A stretch of 51,245 nt of DNA from Lachnoclostridium sp. UBA5890 (GCA_002431395.1 DJEU01000044.1:1-51245), one strand, 5' to 3'; positions 17,618 through 26,381 are shown, counted from the first letter of the stretch. The notes: generated by a model from the sequence alone, not told the origin. A program made the numbers and translations.

Positions 17618-18229
17618 TTAATTCAACTTTTTCGCTAAGGCATTCCACTTATCATTTCCAAGTTTTTTCGTTACGGTAAGTCCGGTGTCTAAATCGTAAT
17701 TGGCATCGGAAAGGGAAACAGATCCTCCACCGTGAAGAGCTTTGACATAATCCTTTGCTTTGGTTCCCAATTTAATAAATTCTTCATCCGAAACATCGGC
17801 GGAACGTTCAGAAAGTGCCTCAATCTTCGCACCGGTGACGAACATTTCCTTTGCAGACTCTTTGTTTGATTTGGTAACTCCATCTTTGATGTTTTTATAG
17901 TCCTTGCGGATGGTGTCGGCAAGAGATTTCAATGTGCTTGCGGAAATGGAATCTGCCCCCGTTATCTCATTTTTCGCCTCGGCGGCGGCATCTTCATAAT
18001 CATCAGAGACTTCCTCCCACGGGATGGCAACCGATGTGGAGTCTTTTTCGGATTTGTCGGAAGAAGTGTCCTGTGAATCCGAAGAGGTATCTGTCTTTGA
18101 ACTGTCTGAGGATGTTGTATCTGCGGATGTCTGAGCGTCTTGTGTATTATTATCTGAGGAACATCCTACAAGCAAGGCTGCGGCAATAATGCTGATAGCA
18201 CATAATGATAAAAAGCGTTTTAACTTCAT
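17618..18229 (-). CDS. Putative lipoprotein of unknown function
   Basis: This is a 203-residue exported lipoprotein. The N-terminus has a short basic segment, a hydrophobic stretch and the lipobox LLVGC, with Cys23 as the acylation site. A Ser/Thr/Asp-rich linker (~24-65) leads to a mostly helical domain of ~135 residues containing ADTIRKDYKNIKDGVTK. I do not recognise the family. A strong AAGGAGGAG ribosome site precedes the ATG. It is transcribed alone from its own promoter, convergent to the MutS-like pair. Confidence 0.8.
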   Translation of the reverse strand: MKLKRFLSLCAISIIAAALLVGCSSDNNTQDAQTSADTTSSDSSKTDTSSDSQDTSSDKSEKDSTSVAIPWEEVSDDYEDAAAEAKNEITGADSISASTLKSLADTIRKDYKNIKDGVTKSNKESAKEMFVTGAKIEALSERSADVSDEEFIKLGTKAKDYVKALHGGGSVSLSDANYDLDTGLTVTKKLGNDKWNALAKKLN

Positions 18230-18269
18230 ACTTGCTCCTCCTTATTTTTTTATTGCTTTAATTACATAA

Positions 18270-18298
18270 AGGATACCATATTTCAAAGGAAATTGCAA
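18270..18298 (-). promoter_or_regulatory. Promoter of the lipoprotein gene
   Basis: On the minus strand, TTGCAA (18293-18298), 17 bp and TATCCT (18270-18275) preceded by TGG give a credible extended -10 promoter about 40 bp before the start. Confidence 0.6.
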
Positions 18299-18317
18299 AT
18301 GAAAACCCGATTTTTTA

Positions 18318-18402
18318 TGGTAAAATGAGAAAAGAAATGGTATAATGAAGCATGCTGAGGCATGCGTAGGTCATCAAGCTTCGCTTGGTGACATGGTATA
18401 CT
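18318..18402 (+). promoter_or_regulatory. azlCD upstream region with repeated extended -10 boxes and hairpins
   Basis: Three TGG-plus-hexamer boxes occur in series: TAAAAT at 18321, TATAAT at 18341 and TATACT at 18397. Between the last two lie two hairpins: GCATGC-TGAG-GCATGC (18350-18365), then a 10-bp stem GTCATCAAGC/GCTTGGTGAC with loop TTC (18370-18392). The -35 matches are weak, so which box is used is uncertain. The hairpins would lie in the leader of a transcript from the second box. Confidence 0.5.
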
Positions 18403-18444
18403 GAACTCAAAGAAAGAAACCAAAGAGACAGAAAGGAAGTACAA

Positions 18445-19131
18445 ATGGATAAAAAGGCGATCAAACATGCTTTTTATAAATCGATACCAATCATGTGCAG
18501 TTATGTGTTTATGAGCATCGCCTACGGAATGATGATGCAGAAATCCGGCTTTGCGTGGTACATTTCGCTGGTGGCAAGTGCAGCGGTATACACCGGCGCA
18601 TTTCAATTTGTACTCATTACGTTTTTGAGTAGTGGAGCTTCCTTGATCACAGTGGCGCTTACGGCGTTTTTGATGAACAGCCGTCAGAGCTTTTACAGTC
18701 TTACGTATCTCGACGACTTTAGTGAAATGAAACACCGCAAATGGTACATGATCCAGACATTGACCGACGAAACGTACGCGGTCAACAGCACCTTGCATCT
18801 TCCACGCAAAGAAAAACAGGATACGATGTTTTTTATCGCCCTTTTTAGCCACATTTACTGGATTTTCGGAAGTATTGTCGGCGGTGTGCTCGGCCAGCTT
18901 ATTCCGTTTCAACTGGAGGGAATTGATTTTTGTATGACGGCTCTTTTTATTATTATATTTATCGACCAATGGGAAAATTCCAAAGATCACAGACCGGCGA
19001 TGACCGGAATGCTGATCGGAATTGTCTGCCTGTTTTTATTTGGAAAATCAAATTTTATGCTGCCGGCGCTTTTGGCGACTTCCGCGGTGCTTTTATTATT
19101 CCAGGCGAAAGAAGGTGGCAGACATGAGTAA
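18445..19131 (+). CDS. azlC: AzlC-family branched-chain amino acid exporter, large subunit
   Basis: This is an integral membrane protein of 228 residues, the normal length for AzlC, with about five to seven hydrophobic segments. Family features include the early SIPIMCSYVFMSIAYG stretch, the AAVYTGAFQF segment and the conserved NSRQSFYSL loop. AzlC works with the small subunit AzlD, whose gene overlaps by 8 bp, in export of branched-chain amino acids. The start ATG 18445 has AGGAAG upstream; an in-frame upstream start at 18385 lies inside the leader hairpin and is rejected. Confidence 0.92.
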   Translation: MDKKAIKHAFYKSIPIMCSYVFMSIAYGMMMQKSGFAWYISLVASAAVYTGAFQFVLITFLSSGASLITVALTAFLMNSRQSFYSLTYLDDFSEMKHRKWYMIQTLTDETYAVNSTLHLPRKEKQDTMFFIALFSHIYWIFGSIVGGVLGQLIPFQLEGIDFCMTALFIIIFIDQWENSKDHRPAMTGMLIGIVCLFLFGKSNFMLPALLATSAVLLLFQAKEGGRHE

Positions 19132-19441
19132 TGTAGCGCTGATGATCGGTCTCGGTGCTGCCATCACATTCTTTTTGCGTGCTTTTCCATTTTTAATCTT
19201 TCATGGCGAGCGGAAAATTCCTTCGTGGCTGGAACTGCTTGGAAAAAATCTGCCGCCGGCGATCATGGCCGTGCTGGTCGTTTACTGCCTGAAAGATGTT
19301 CGCGGAAATTTCAGCCAGACCGGAATCTGGCAGCTAGCTGCCGGATTGGTGGTTGCCTTGACATACAAATGGAAACACAATACCCTGTTTAGTATCCTGA
19401 TCGGAACGGCGGTATATATGGTTTTGCTGTGGGTGAGGTAA
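19124..19441 (+). CDS. azlD: AzlD-family branched-chain amino acid exporter, small subunit
   Basis: This is a membrane protein of 105 residues with about four hydrophobic segments and the conserved ITFFLRAFPFL and LPPAIMAVLVVYCL stretches. The ATG at 19124 overlaps the end of azlC by 8 bp, so translation is coupled and the two subunits should be made together. No clear terminator follows before spmA. Confidence 0.9.
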   Translation: MSNVALMIGLGAAITFFLRAFPFLIFHGERKIPSWLELLGKNLPPAIMAVLVVYCLKDVRGNFSQTGIWQLAAGLVVALTYKWKHNTLFSILIGTAVYMVLLWVR

Positions 19442-19463
19442 AAAATACCGACAGCCCTGACCC

Positions 19464-19492
19464 GCATATTTTCCCTGTGCTCGGCGTATAAT
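19464..19492 (+). promoter_or_regulatory. Sigma-E-type sporulation promoter of spmAB
   Basis: GCATATT (19464-19470) matches the sigma-E -35 consensus KMATATT at every position. After 14 bp comes CGTATAAT (19485-19492), which matches the -10 consensus CATACAHT at six of eight positions. The spacing is canonical. In Bacillus subtilis spmAB is expressed in the mother cell under sigma-E, which supports the call. The embedded TATAAT has no good sigma-A -35. Confidence 0.65.
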
Positions 19493-19520
19493 GTAAAAAT
19501 GCGCAGCAGAGGGAAATTAC

Positions 19521-20132
19521 ATGCTTAATAAATTGTGGGGAGCGATGATTGTGATCGGGATCGCTGTCGCTGCCTTTCAGGGAAAAATTGGAAATGTCGG
19601 CACGGCGGCCATCGATTCGTCGAAAGAGGCGGTGATGCTCTGTATCACGATGCTTGGGGTTATGTCGATGTGGACAGGAATTATGAATGTGGCGAAAAAA
19701 GCCGGTTTGATCGATGCCATGACGAGGGCACTCAGACCGGTTTTACGTTTTTTATTTCCGGATATTCCGCGGGAACACGAGGCAAATGAGTACATTGCTG
19801 CCAATATCATCGCCAATGTGCTGGGACTTGGCTGGGCGGCGACGCCGTATGGTCTGAAGGCAATGGCGGCACTTCGGGAGTGGCAGAAAGAAAATGGCGA
19901 GACGGGAAATGTCGCAAGTACGGATATGTGTACGTTTCTTATCATTAATATTTCGTCGCTGCAGCTGATCCCGGTCAATATTATAGCGTACCGCAGCCAG
20001 TATGGATCGGTGTCGCCGACGTCCATTCTTGGCATGGGACTGGTGGCGACGCTGTTTTCGACGGCGGCTGGCGTATTGTTTTCTGTGATTGCGCGAAAAT
20101 GTACCAAACGCCGGGAAGGAGGAAAGGTATGA
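19521..20132 (+). CDS. spmA: Spore maturation protein A
   Basis: This is a nucleoside-recognition-domain membrane protein of 203 residues required, with SpmB, for dehydration of the spore core. Conserved blocks include GVMSMWTGIMNVAKKAG, the NIIANVLGLGWAATPYGLKAM segment and the NISSLQLIPVNIIAYR segment. The start follows AGAGGGA. Its stop codon overlaps the spmB start (ATGA). The presence of spmAB and a sigma-E-type promoter supports a spore-forming host. Confidence 0.95.
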   Translation: MLNKLWGAMIVIGIAVAAFQGKIGNVGTAAIDSSKEAVMLCITMLGVMSMWTGIMNVAKKAGLIDAMTRALRPVLRFLFPDIPREHEANEYIAANIIANVLGLGWAATPYGLKAMAALREWQKENGETGNVASTDMCTFLIINISSLQLIPVNIIAYRSQYGSVSPTSILGMGLVATLFSTAAGVLFSVIARKCTKRREGGKV

Positions 20133-20650
20133 GATTCTTGTATTATCTTTCCGACAGCATGATTCCGCTTGTTTTAATCTTGGTGACCGGCTATGGACTG
20201 CTGCAGAAAATCGATATATTTGATGCGTTTATCGAAGGAGCCGTGGATGGATTTAAGACGGTTTATAAGATTCTTCCGACACTCATCGGTCTTATGATTG
20301 CAATCGGTATTTTAAGGGAATCCGGTACACTGGGGTATGTAGCGTCAGTAATCGCGCCGGTGACAGAGCGGCTTCATTTTCCTTCGGAACTTGTGCCGCT
20401 TGTGACGGTGAAAATGTTCTCTTCTTCCGCGGCGACAAGCCTTCTTCTGGATATTTACAAACAGTTTGGGCCCGACAGCCGACTTGGGGTGCTGGCTTCG
20501 GTGCTTATGAGCTGCTCGGAGACCATTTTTTACACGATGAGTGTGTATTTTATGACAGCGAAAGTGACAAAGACAAGATATACACTTGCCGGTGCTTTGT
20601 TTGCGACGCTGATAGGAATTATTGTCTCGACGCTGCTTGTGGGTGCCTGA
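20129..20650 (+). CDS. spmB: Spore maturation protein B
   Basis: This is the partner of SpmA, 173 residues, with several membrane segments. Family motifs are the GAVDGFKTVYKILPTLIGLM segment, MFSSSAATSLLLDIYKQFGPD and the SCSETIFYTMSVYF block. The start at 20129 has GGAGGAAAGG upstream and overlaps the spmA stop by 4 bp, so translation is coupled. Confidence 0.95.
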   Translation: MRFLYYLSDSMIPLVLILVTGYGLLQKIDIFDAFIEGAVDGFKTVYKILPTLIGLMIAIGILRESGTLGYVASVIAPVTERLHFPSELVPLVTVKMFSSSAATSLLLDIYKQFGPDSRLGVLASVLMSCSETIFYTMSVYFMTAKVTKTRYTLAGALFATLIGIIVSTLLVGA

Positions 20651-20687
20651 AAGAAGTGCGCGATAACGCAGCGGATTGCTTTTCCGC

Positions 20688-20717
20688 TTGCACAAATACT
20701 GTCAGATAGTGTATAAT
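20688..20717 (+). promoter_or_regulatory. Promoter of the 213-residue membrane protein gene
   Basis: TTGCAC (20688-20693), an 18-bp spacer and a perfect TATAAT (20712-20717) lie about 40 bp before the start codon. Confidence 0.6.
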
Positions 20718-20754
20718 AGGAGTTGCAGAGAACCAAAGAAAGGAATTTAGAAGA

Positions 20755-21396
20755 GTGAAAGAACGGTTTAAGAAAATTATGAATGTGCTGTATCTGGTGA
20801 TTTTTTCCATTGCGGCATTGTGGGAATATATGCAGTTTTTTATGTATTATGATCTTCCACAGATCGTAGTCATTTTGCCGATCATCGGACTTTTGGCAGC
20901 AGTTGCCCTGAAAAAATGGAGCTTTTTGCTGCTTGGTACGACGACGTTGATGGCAGTGGTATTTCAGTTTATTGAGGATCCGCAGGATGGCCTCGGTTAT
21001 GTGGACACTTCCAAAATAACAATTATCTTGAAGATATTGCCGGCGGTACTTTTATTTCTGCTGATCGGAATCGTCGCAGGATTGCTTGTTCGCATGGCAT
21101 TTCGCAAAGACCGCCATATCAGTCTGCGTATTTTATTCTGCGGACTTGGGGTATTATTGGCACTTGCTGCCGGAATCATTTTGTTCCGCAACCCATTGTA
21201 CCCGTTTGTGGCGAGACATCAGATTCACCAGTATGCGCAGAAGTACGACAAGAAGGAATACCCGGTAAGTGACGTGGTTGTCTACTATAGTTATAGTGAT
21301 TTGCAGTATTTGGGACGAGTTGTCATGAGCGATGGCGTGATTTATCCCCTGTCGCATGATATGAAAACCGGAGAAGTAAAAGAAGAAAAAAATTGA
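20755..21396 (+). CDS. Membrane protein of unknown function
   Basis: This is a 213-residue protein with about five hydrophobic segments in the first ~150 residues and a charged C-terminal domain (~155-213) that contains YYSYSDLQYLGRVVMSDGVIYPLS. I do not recognise the family. The start is a GTG with an AAAGGA site at a long distance; ATG 20779 is an alternative. The cysC promoter begins within its last codons. Confidence 0.75.
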   Translation: MKERFKKIMNVLYLVIFSIAALWEYMQFFMYYDLPQIVVILPIIGLLAAVALKKWSFLLLGTTTLMAVVFQFIEDPQDGLGYVDTSKITIILKILPAVLLFLLIGIVAGLLVRMAFRKDRHISLRILFCGLGVLLALAAGIILFRNPLYPFVARHQIHQYAQKYDKKEYPVSDVVVYYSYSDLQYLGRVVMSDGVIYPLSHDMKTGEVKEEKN

Positions 21397-21421
21397 CAAA
21401 TTTGTAACAAAATTGTAATAT
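21393..21421 (+). promoter_or_regulatory. Promoter of the cysC-arylsulfotransferase pair
   Basis: TTGACA (21393-21398) overlaps the stop codon of the upstream gene; after 17 bp comes TAATAT (21416-21421). Confidence 0.65.
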
Positions 21422-21485
21422 AAACTTATGGTTGTGGAGTTGCAGGAGAAATTCCATAATAAAGATTAAAGGATTAAAGCAAAAT

Positions 21486-22061
21486 ATGAAGAAAAACGAA
21501 AATGTCATCTGGCAGGAAAACAAAGTGTCATATGAGGACCGCTGCCGGGTATTGGGACAGCAGGGAAAGGTAGTCTGGTTTACCGGTTTGTCCGGTTCCG
21601 GGAAATCGACGATTGCCGTGGAATTGGAAAAAATACTGAATGAAGCAGGAAAAGCCGTATATCTATTGGATGGGGATAATATTCGATGTGGTATTAATTC
21701 GGATCTTGGTTTTTCCGATGAGGACCGAAATGAAAATATTCGCAGAATCGGAGAGATTGCTGCGTTGTTCCGCGATGCCGGAATTATTACGCTCGTTTCG
21801 TTTATTTCACCATTTCGCGAGATGCGCCGCGTAGCAAGAGAGCGCGCCGGCGAAGGAAATTTTGTCGAAGTGTATGTAAATACGGATCTGCAGACTTGTA
21901 TGGAGCGCGATCCGAAGGGACTGTATAAAAAGCAGATTAAGAACTTTACGGGAAAGGATTCCAGTTACGAGGAACCATTGGCGCCGGAATTGATCGCAGA
22001 TACGAAAAAATATACCGCAAAGGAATGCGCTGAACAGATTTTTGATTACATTATGATGTAG
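21486..22061 (+). CDS. cysC: Adenylylsulfate kinase (APS kinase)
   Basis: This enzyme phosphorylates adenylylsulfate to PAPS with ATP. The protein has 191 residues. It shows the P-loop GLSGSGKST (~34-42), the LLDGDNIR motif that binds the adenosine of APS, the DRNENIRRIGE segment and the family signature FISPFR. ATG 21486 is chosen because the family alignment begins here; the ribosome site is weak. The ATP sulfurylase genes that would supply APS are not in the window. The next gene, 8 bp downstream, encodes an arylsulfotransferase, so the two are probably cotranscribed. Confidence 0.93.
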   Translation: MKKNENVIWQENKVSYEDRCRVLGQQGKVVWFTGLSGSGKSTIAVELEKILNEAGKAVYLLDGDNIRCGINSDLGFSDEDRNENIRRIGEIAALFRDAGIITLVSFISPFREMRRVARERAGEGNFVEVYVNTDLQTCMERDPKGLYKKQIKNFTGKDSSYEEPLAPELIADTKKYTAKECAEQIFDYIMM

Positions 22062-22069
22062 GTGAGAAA

Positions 22070-24085
22070 ATGAGGATATCCGACAGATTAAAAGAAGAAG
22101 TGAAGGCACGCAGGGAAGAGTGGCAGATTCAGAAAAATGCGAACAAAAAGAGTGTGCTTCACGGCGAGGGCGGAACCGTTACGCTGCGCCCCAAAGAATG
22201 GGTGGCGCATGGAGCAGCAGAGTACGAAGAAACATTTGGCAGACTTCCCAAGAATGCTTATAAGGGAAATGTCCGAGAAGAGAAAATGTACTCTCTGACA
22301 TCGCAGGCCAAAGACTGGTTTTTGGAATTGCAGTTAAGAAGCGACAAATACACATTTAAAAATATGCTGGCAGTGATCGACCCTTTTGATGAGGCTCCGC
22401 TGACAGCTCTTGTGATGTTTTCGACGATTACGGATTACCGCGTGCGTACAACGGTTTTTGGCGATGTGGAAGAGACAAATTTTGTATATGAATTTCCGGA
22501 AGAAAAACGTCACCGCATACCGATTCTTGGATTGTATGCCGGAAGAGAGACAAAAGTGCAGATTGAACTGCTGGACGAGCAGGAAGAAGTGTGTGATACG
22601 CGCACATTTATGCTGCAGACCGAAGAATTGCCGGAAGATTTGAAAGATGTGGTAAAGGCTGAGAAGATCAATAAAAAATCGGCCTTTCAGAATATTTTGG
22701 TGGCAGGCGGCATTGACATCCGCCCGTGCGTTTTTGACCGTGAGGGGAAAATTCGTTATTATCTCCGCAGAAAGCCGAAAGGATATGGGATTTTCCCACT
22801 TTCCAAAGGACGTTTTCTTTTTATGGAACAGGATATTTCTGCGCCTTCCTTTACCAATCCGCATTCAATTCAAATGTACGATATGGATTATCTGGGGCGA
22901 GTGGGACGCACGTATTTTGTGAAAAATGGTGCACATCATACGGTGGAGGAAAAAACACCGGAGGGCAATATTTTGACGGCCGGAAACAGCCTTGAGGGAC
23001 ATTCTGAAGATCTTGTGCTGGAAATTGACCGCGCGACCGGAGTGATTGCACATAAATTAAAAGTGGGCGATGTATTTGACGACACTTATCAGGATATGAT
23101 GGACTGGGCACATATCAATTCGGCATCGTACGATCCGGAGCAGGATTCCATGTTAGTGTCCATGCGAAATATTCATTCTGTCGTCAAATTTGACTGGAGT
23201 ACCGGTGAGATAAAATGGCTGATGGCAGATCCGAGATTCTGGGAAGGCACGCCGATGACCGAAAAACTTTTGACACCTGTGGGTGATGTACCGTGGTTTT
23301 ATCAGCAGCACGCGGTATTTGAAGTGCAGCTGACGCAAAATGAAAATCCGGATATCCGTTATATTATGGTGTTTGATAATCATTGGCACAAACGCCGTAA
23401 GGTGAAATTTTTTGATAACGATGAACAGAGTTATATCAGTTTTTATGAAGTCAATGAACGTGAGAAGACGGTAAAACTGTACAAGCGTATTGCCTGCCCA
23501 AAGTCCAAGATCCGTTCGAACGCGATTTTTGTCGAAGAGGATCGAAGGCTGTACATTATGGCCGGATTCCTTGTGCCGGAAATCGATGGAAATCTGGGAC
23601 TCATTCGCGAGGTGGATTTTGACACCGAGGAAATTTTGAGTGAGTATTATGTGAAACCGGGATTTTTCCGCGCTCACGAATTTTGTCCGGATATGACATC
23701 GCTGTCGAAAGCTCTCGTGCAGAATGCAGATTATCTTCTCGGAGAACTGAAACGGCCGATTCTCGCTGAAAACGAGCAGTTGTCTGCGTGGGATTTTGAA
23801 GCGGCAAAAAATGTTACGGATCCGATGATCCGTTATCGCAGACGCGAAGATGTATTTTATGTCCGCGAGGTCGATCACACGATACAGACCGTCATTTTCC
23901 GCGGTAAGGAAAAAGTCTGGTATGTGGATTTCAAGGACACTTATCAAACCATGAAAACATTTGAAAATGCCGTGTATTATATTGCGATATGGATGGATGT
24001 TCTTCCTCCTGACCAGTATGATATTTATCTTGAAATTGATAATGATTTACAAAATACCGGCAAGAAGATTGTGAAGCAAAAGTAA
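22070..24085 (+). CDS. Aryl-sulfate sulfotransferase (ASST family)
   Basis: Enzymes of this family move sulfate from one phenol sulfate to another phenol through a covalent sulfo-histidine and do not need PAPS. The protein has 671 residues: an N-terminal beta domain (~80-210) and a beta-propeller (~225-640). His289/His290, His348, Arg366 and His414 line up with the catalytic His252, His356, Arg374 and His436 of the E. coli enzyme; the 18-residue His-Arg spacing is identical. There is no signal peptide, so unlike the E. coli enzyme it should be cytoplasmic. A gut Eubacterium ASST is the classic precedent. The 3' end overlaps the convergent M14 gene by 39 bp. Confidence 0.88.
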   Translation: MRISDRLKEEVKARREEWQIQKNANKKSVLHGEGGTVTLRPKEWVAHGAAEYEETFGRLPKNAYKGNVREEKMYSLTSQAKDWFLELQLRSDKYTFKNMLAVIDPFDEAPLTALVMFSTITDYRVRTTVFGDVEETNFVYEFPEEKRHRIPILGLYAGRETKVQIELLDEQEEVCDTRTFMLQTEELPEDLKDVVKAEKINKKSAFQNILVAGGIDIRPCVFDREGKIRYYLRRKPKGYGIFPLSKGRFLFMEQDISAPSFTNPHSIQMYDMDYLGRVGRTYFVKNGAHHTVEEKTPEGNILTAGNSLEGHSEDLVLEIDRATGVIAHKLKVGDVFDDTYQDMMDWAHINSASYDPEQDSMLVSMRNIHSVVKFDWSTGEIKWLMADPRFWEGTPMTEKLLTPVGDVPWFYQQHAVFEVQLTQNENPDIRYIMVFDNHWHKRRKVKFFDNDEQSYISFYEVNEREKTVKLYKRIACPKSKIRSNAIFVEEDRRLYIMAGFLVPEIDGNLGLIREVDFDTEEILSEYYVKPGFFRAHEFCPDMTSLSKALVQNADYLLGELKRPILAENEQLSAWDFEAAKNVTDPMIRYRRREDVFYVREVDHTIQTVIFRGKEKVWYVDFKDTYQTMKTFENAVYYIAIWMDVLPPDQYDIYLEIDNDLQNTGKKIVKQK

Positions 24086-24901
24086 ATTTTTATCATAGAT
24101 ACCTTTGTACTGCCAATGCGGAACCGGCGTGAAAAAGCGTCCGGTTTCGATGGTGATCGAAGGTATCTTTTTTTCGTATACGCACCAATCGCCGAACCCG
24201 CCGCCGGGAAGGGTGCTTCCGGCATTTTTTCCACGAGCTTCGATCAGTGGATATCCGGTCGTGGCATGTGCGATGGATGCCATTTTCACGATATGGTTTC
24301 GGAGACTTCCGGTCACGTCATAATCATAATAGATCAGGCTGCCCTGTGAATGATAATGGATCACGCCGAGAGGAGCTGACAGCTGTGATACAAAAGTCAT
24401 CAAATGCTTGGTCTCCGGCTGGTCGCCGGCGGATTTTCCCGGATTGTGTTTTTTGATATCTTTGGAGAGCCCGAAACCACAGGGGAAATTGCGGTTCAGA
24501 TCCACGCCGGCACTGTTTTCTTTCCATTTTTTGGCGGAAGTATTTTGGCTGATCGATACGCCGTCCGGATTTGCCATCGGAAGAAAGGTAATGCAGACAT
24601 CGTGCCAAAGATCCCAGTAGCAGGGAGCGTCAGGCAGTTTGCGGTGGTTGTAGCGCGGCAGATAATAGGCGAGCATATCCAGAAGAAGTGTTGTGTTTAT
24701 GGATTCGCGTCCATGGATGGAAGCGGTGAGTACAAGTTGTTTTGGAGCATCCGCCGCGCCCAGATGACAGGCGTACAGATGGCGTTTTGCGGGAGTGCGG
24801 CCGATGGAGTCCAGACGAAAATAGTCCGCAGAATATTGAACGGTCCATTGCTTCAACTGTTTTTCCATGGAAGGATAGGTGTAAAAGTTCTGTTTTGCCA
24901 T
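24047..24901 (-). CDS. M14-family zinc carboxypeptidase
   Basis: This is a metallocarboxypeptidase-like enzyme of 284 residues. Zinc ligands are His63 and Glu66 in IHGRES and His184 in HYHSQG. NPDG, the substrate-binding DLNRNFP and the catalytic Glu252 in SITIETG are all present. The fold resembles gamma-D-glutamyl-L-diamino-acid peptidases that trim peptidoglycan peptides, but no signal peptide or LysM domain is visible, so a cytoplasmic role in recycling is possible. It is monocistronic, and its last 39 bp overlap the end of the sulfotransferase gene on the other strand. Confidence 0.88.
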   Translation of the reverse strand: MAKQNFYTYPSMEKQLKQWTVQYSADYFRLDSIGRTPAKRHLYACHLGAADAPKQLVLTASIHGRESINTTLLLDMLAYYLPRYNHRKLPDAPCYWDLWHDVCITFLPMANPDGVSISQNTSAKKWKENSAGVDLNRNFPCGFGLSKDIKKHNPGKSAGDQPETKHLMTFVSQLSAPLGVIHYHSQGSLIYYDYDVTGSLRNHIVKMASIAHATTGYPLIEARGKNAGSTLPGGGFGDWCVYEKKIPSITIETGRFFTPVPHWQYKGIYDKNLLLLHNLLAGIL

Positions 24902-25052
24902 AGGAACCCTCTCAGGTCTTTTCTAACAGTATATGTGGGAAGAAGAGAGAATAGAATAAATGGAGAATGAAATCAAGGGAGACGGGTTTGGAAACGATAT
25001 CAGAAGAATTTGACATTGTTCCGAAATATGCTTTTAAAGCTAAAAAATCACC

Positions 25053-25081
25053 TTGATTATTCGAATCCTACTATGTATACT
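25053..25081 (+). promoter_or_regulatory. Promoter of tmcAL
   Basis: TTGATT (25053-25058), a 17-bp spacer and TATACT (25076-25081) lie about 80 bp before the start. Confidence 0.6.
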
Positions 25082-25160
25082 ATAGTTAAAGGTAAATGTT
25101 CCCCCATTGGTACTTGCTGGTGAGGAATTTATGATTTATCATCACAAAGAAAGGGAAATT

Positions 25161-26381
25161 ATGGAAAAGCGACAAGTGAAAATAACCGGCATCATAAGTG
25201 AATACAATCCCTTTCATGAGGGACACCGCTACCAGATACGCAAAGCCAGAGAAATCACGGGCGCAGATGCGGTCGTTGTGGTAATGAACGGCGATTTTGT
25301 GCAGCGCGGCGAATGTGCGGTGGTCGATAAATATGTGCGTACGAAGATGGCACTTTTCGGCGGCGCGGATTATGTCTTTGAACTGCCGGTCCGCTACGGG
25401 ATTTCGAGTGCGGCGGATTTTGCCTATGGCGGAATACTCGCGCTGGAGAGCCTTGGGTGTGTGGATGGCATTTGTTTTGGCTGCGAAGCACCGGAAGATA
25501 TCAATACAATGGCTGACATTTTTTGGAAGTGCCAAAAGGAAGAAGAAGGAATCCTGCAGATGAAGGGGTACACAGCACAGGGATGGTCCTACCCGGCAGC
25601 GAGACAGCACTTTTTGCAGGAAAAGACAGGCTGGAGTGAGGAAAAATGCCGTGAGCGGATGCAGCCGGGCAATATTTTGGGCGCAGAGTACCGGCAGGCA
25701 ATACGGCTGCTAGGTTCGTCGATGCGCTGCGAGCCGATTCTCAGAGAAGGGATGGGGTATCATCAAGTGACTCCGGAAAAAGAAAATGATTGGAAATATA
25801 TGTCAGCGACTGCGATCCGTGCGCAGATGAAAAATGGATTTGAACAGGTAAAGGGAATGCCGGAAGAAGCATTGCAAGCCTGGAAAGAAGCCGGCTATAG
25901 CATGAAAACAGAGGATTTCTGGCCGGTCCTTGCACTGGCACTCCGCATGAGAAAAGACCAACTGATTTCTTATAAAGATGTGTCCGAAGATCTTGCGGCG
26001 GTATTTTCACGCGAGATTTTGCAGGCGGCGGATTATGAAGGTTTTATTCATGCCTGCAAGACGAAAAATATCACGATGGCGCGGGTAAAACGGGCGATGC
26101 TGCAAGTTTTATTTGAAGTAAAAGTCGAAGAGCGGGAGACGAAGATGCCGTATCTGCGGCTGATTGGAAGACGAAAGGATGCCTGTCCGCTTCCGCTTGG
26201 AGATTCTGAGATGCCGGTCATTGGACGGCTGGCAAAAGAGGAAGAGCGGCTGAGTGGGAGTGCTAGAGAAAAATTGGCGCAGGACATTTTTGCGGCAGAC
26301 ATTTATCATATGACAGTTGCCCAGAAAACGGGACTGCCACAGAAAAATGAATACAAACAGCCGATGGTGATCGTCGGTTAA
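25161..26381 (+). CDS. tmcAL: tRNA(Met) cytidine acetate ligase
   Basis: TmcAL (formerly YlbM) acetylates the wobble cytidine of elongator tRNA-Met using acetate and ATP. The protein has 406 residues. The N-terminal nucleotidyltransferase fold shows ITGIISEYNPFHEGH with the HxGH-type motif, then VVVVMNGDFVQRGE and FELPVRYGISSA. The middle contains the GNILGAEYRQAI block and the ISATAIR-like segment MSATAIR. The start at 25161 follows AAAGGGAA; an earlier in-frame start at 25107 lacks a ribosome site. A small membrane protein gene follows 15 bp later. Confidence 0.93.
   Translation: MEKRQVKITGIISEYNPFHEGHRYQIRKAREITGADAVVVVMNGDFVQRGECAVVDKYVRTKMALFGGADYVFELPVRYGISSAADFAYGGILALESLGCVDGICFGCEAPEDINTMADIFWKCQKEEEGILQMKGYTAQGWSYPAARQHFLQEKTGWSEEKCRERMQPGNILGAEYRQAIRLLGSSMRCEPILREGMGYHQVTPEKENDWKYMSATAIRAQMKNGFEQVKGMPEEALQAWKEAGYSMKTEDFWPVLALALRMRKDQLISYKDVSEDLAAVFSREILQAADYEGFIHACKTKNITMARVKRAMLQVLFEVKVEERETKMPYLRLIGRRKDACPLPLGDSEMPVIGRLAKEEERLSGSAREKLAQDIFAADIYHMTVAQKTGLPQKNEYKQPMVIVG

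Noticed and set aside
18385..18444. Upstream in-frame extension of azlC
   Set aside because: It would start within the leader hairpin region, lacks a ribosome site and adds residues not found in AzlC; ATG 18445 has AGGAAG.
20669..20690. Hairpin after spmB as a terminator
   Set aside because: GCGGA/TCCGC can pair, but no T-tract follows and it runs into the next promoter.
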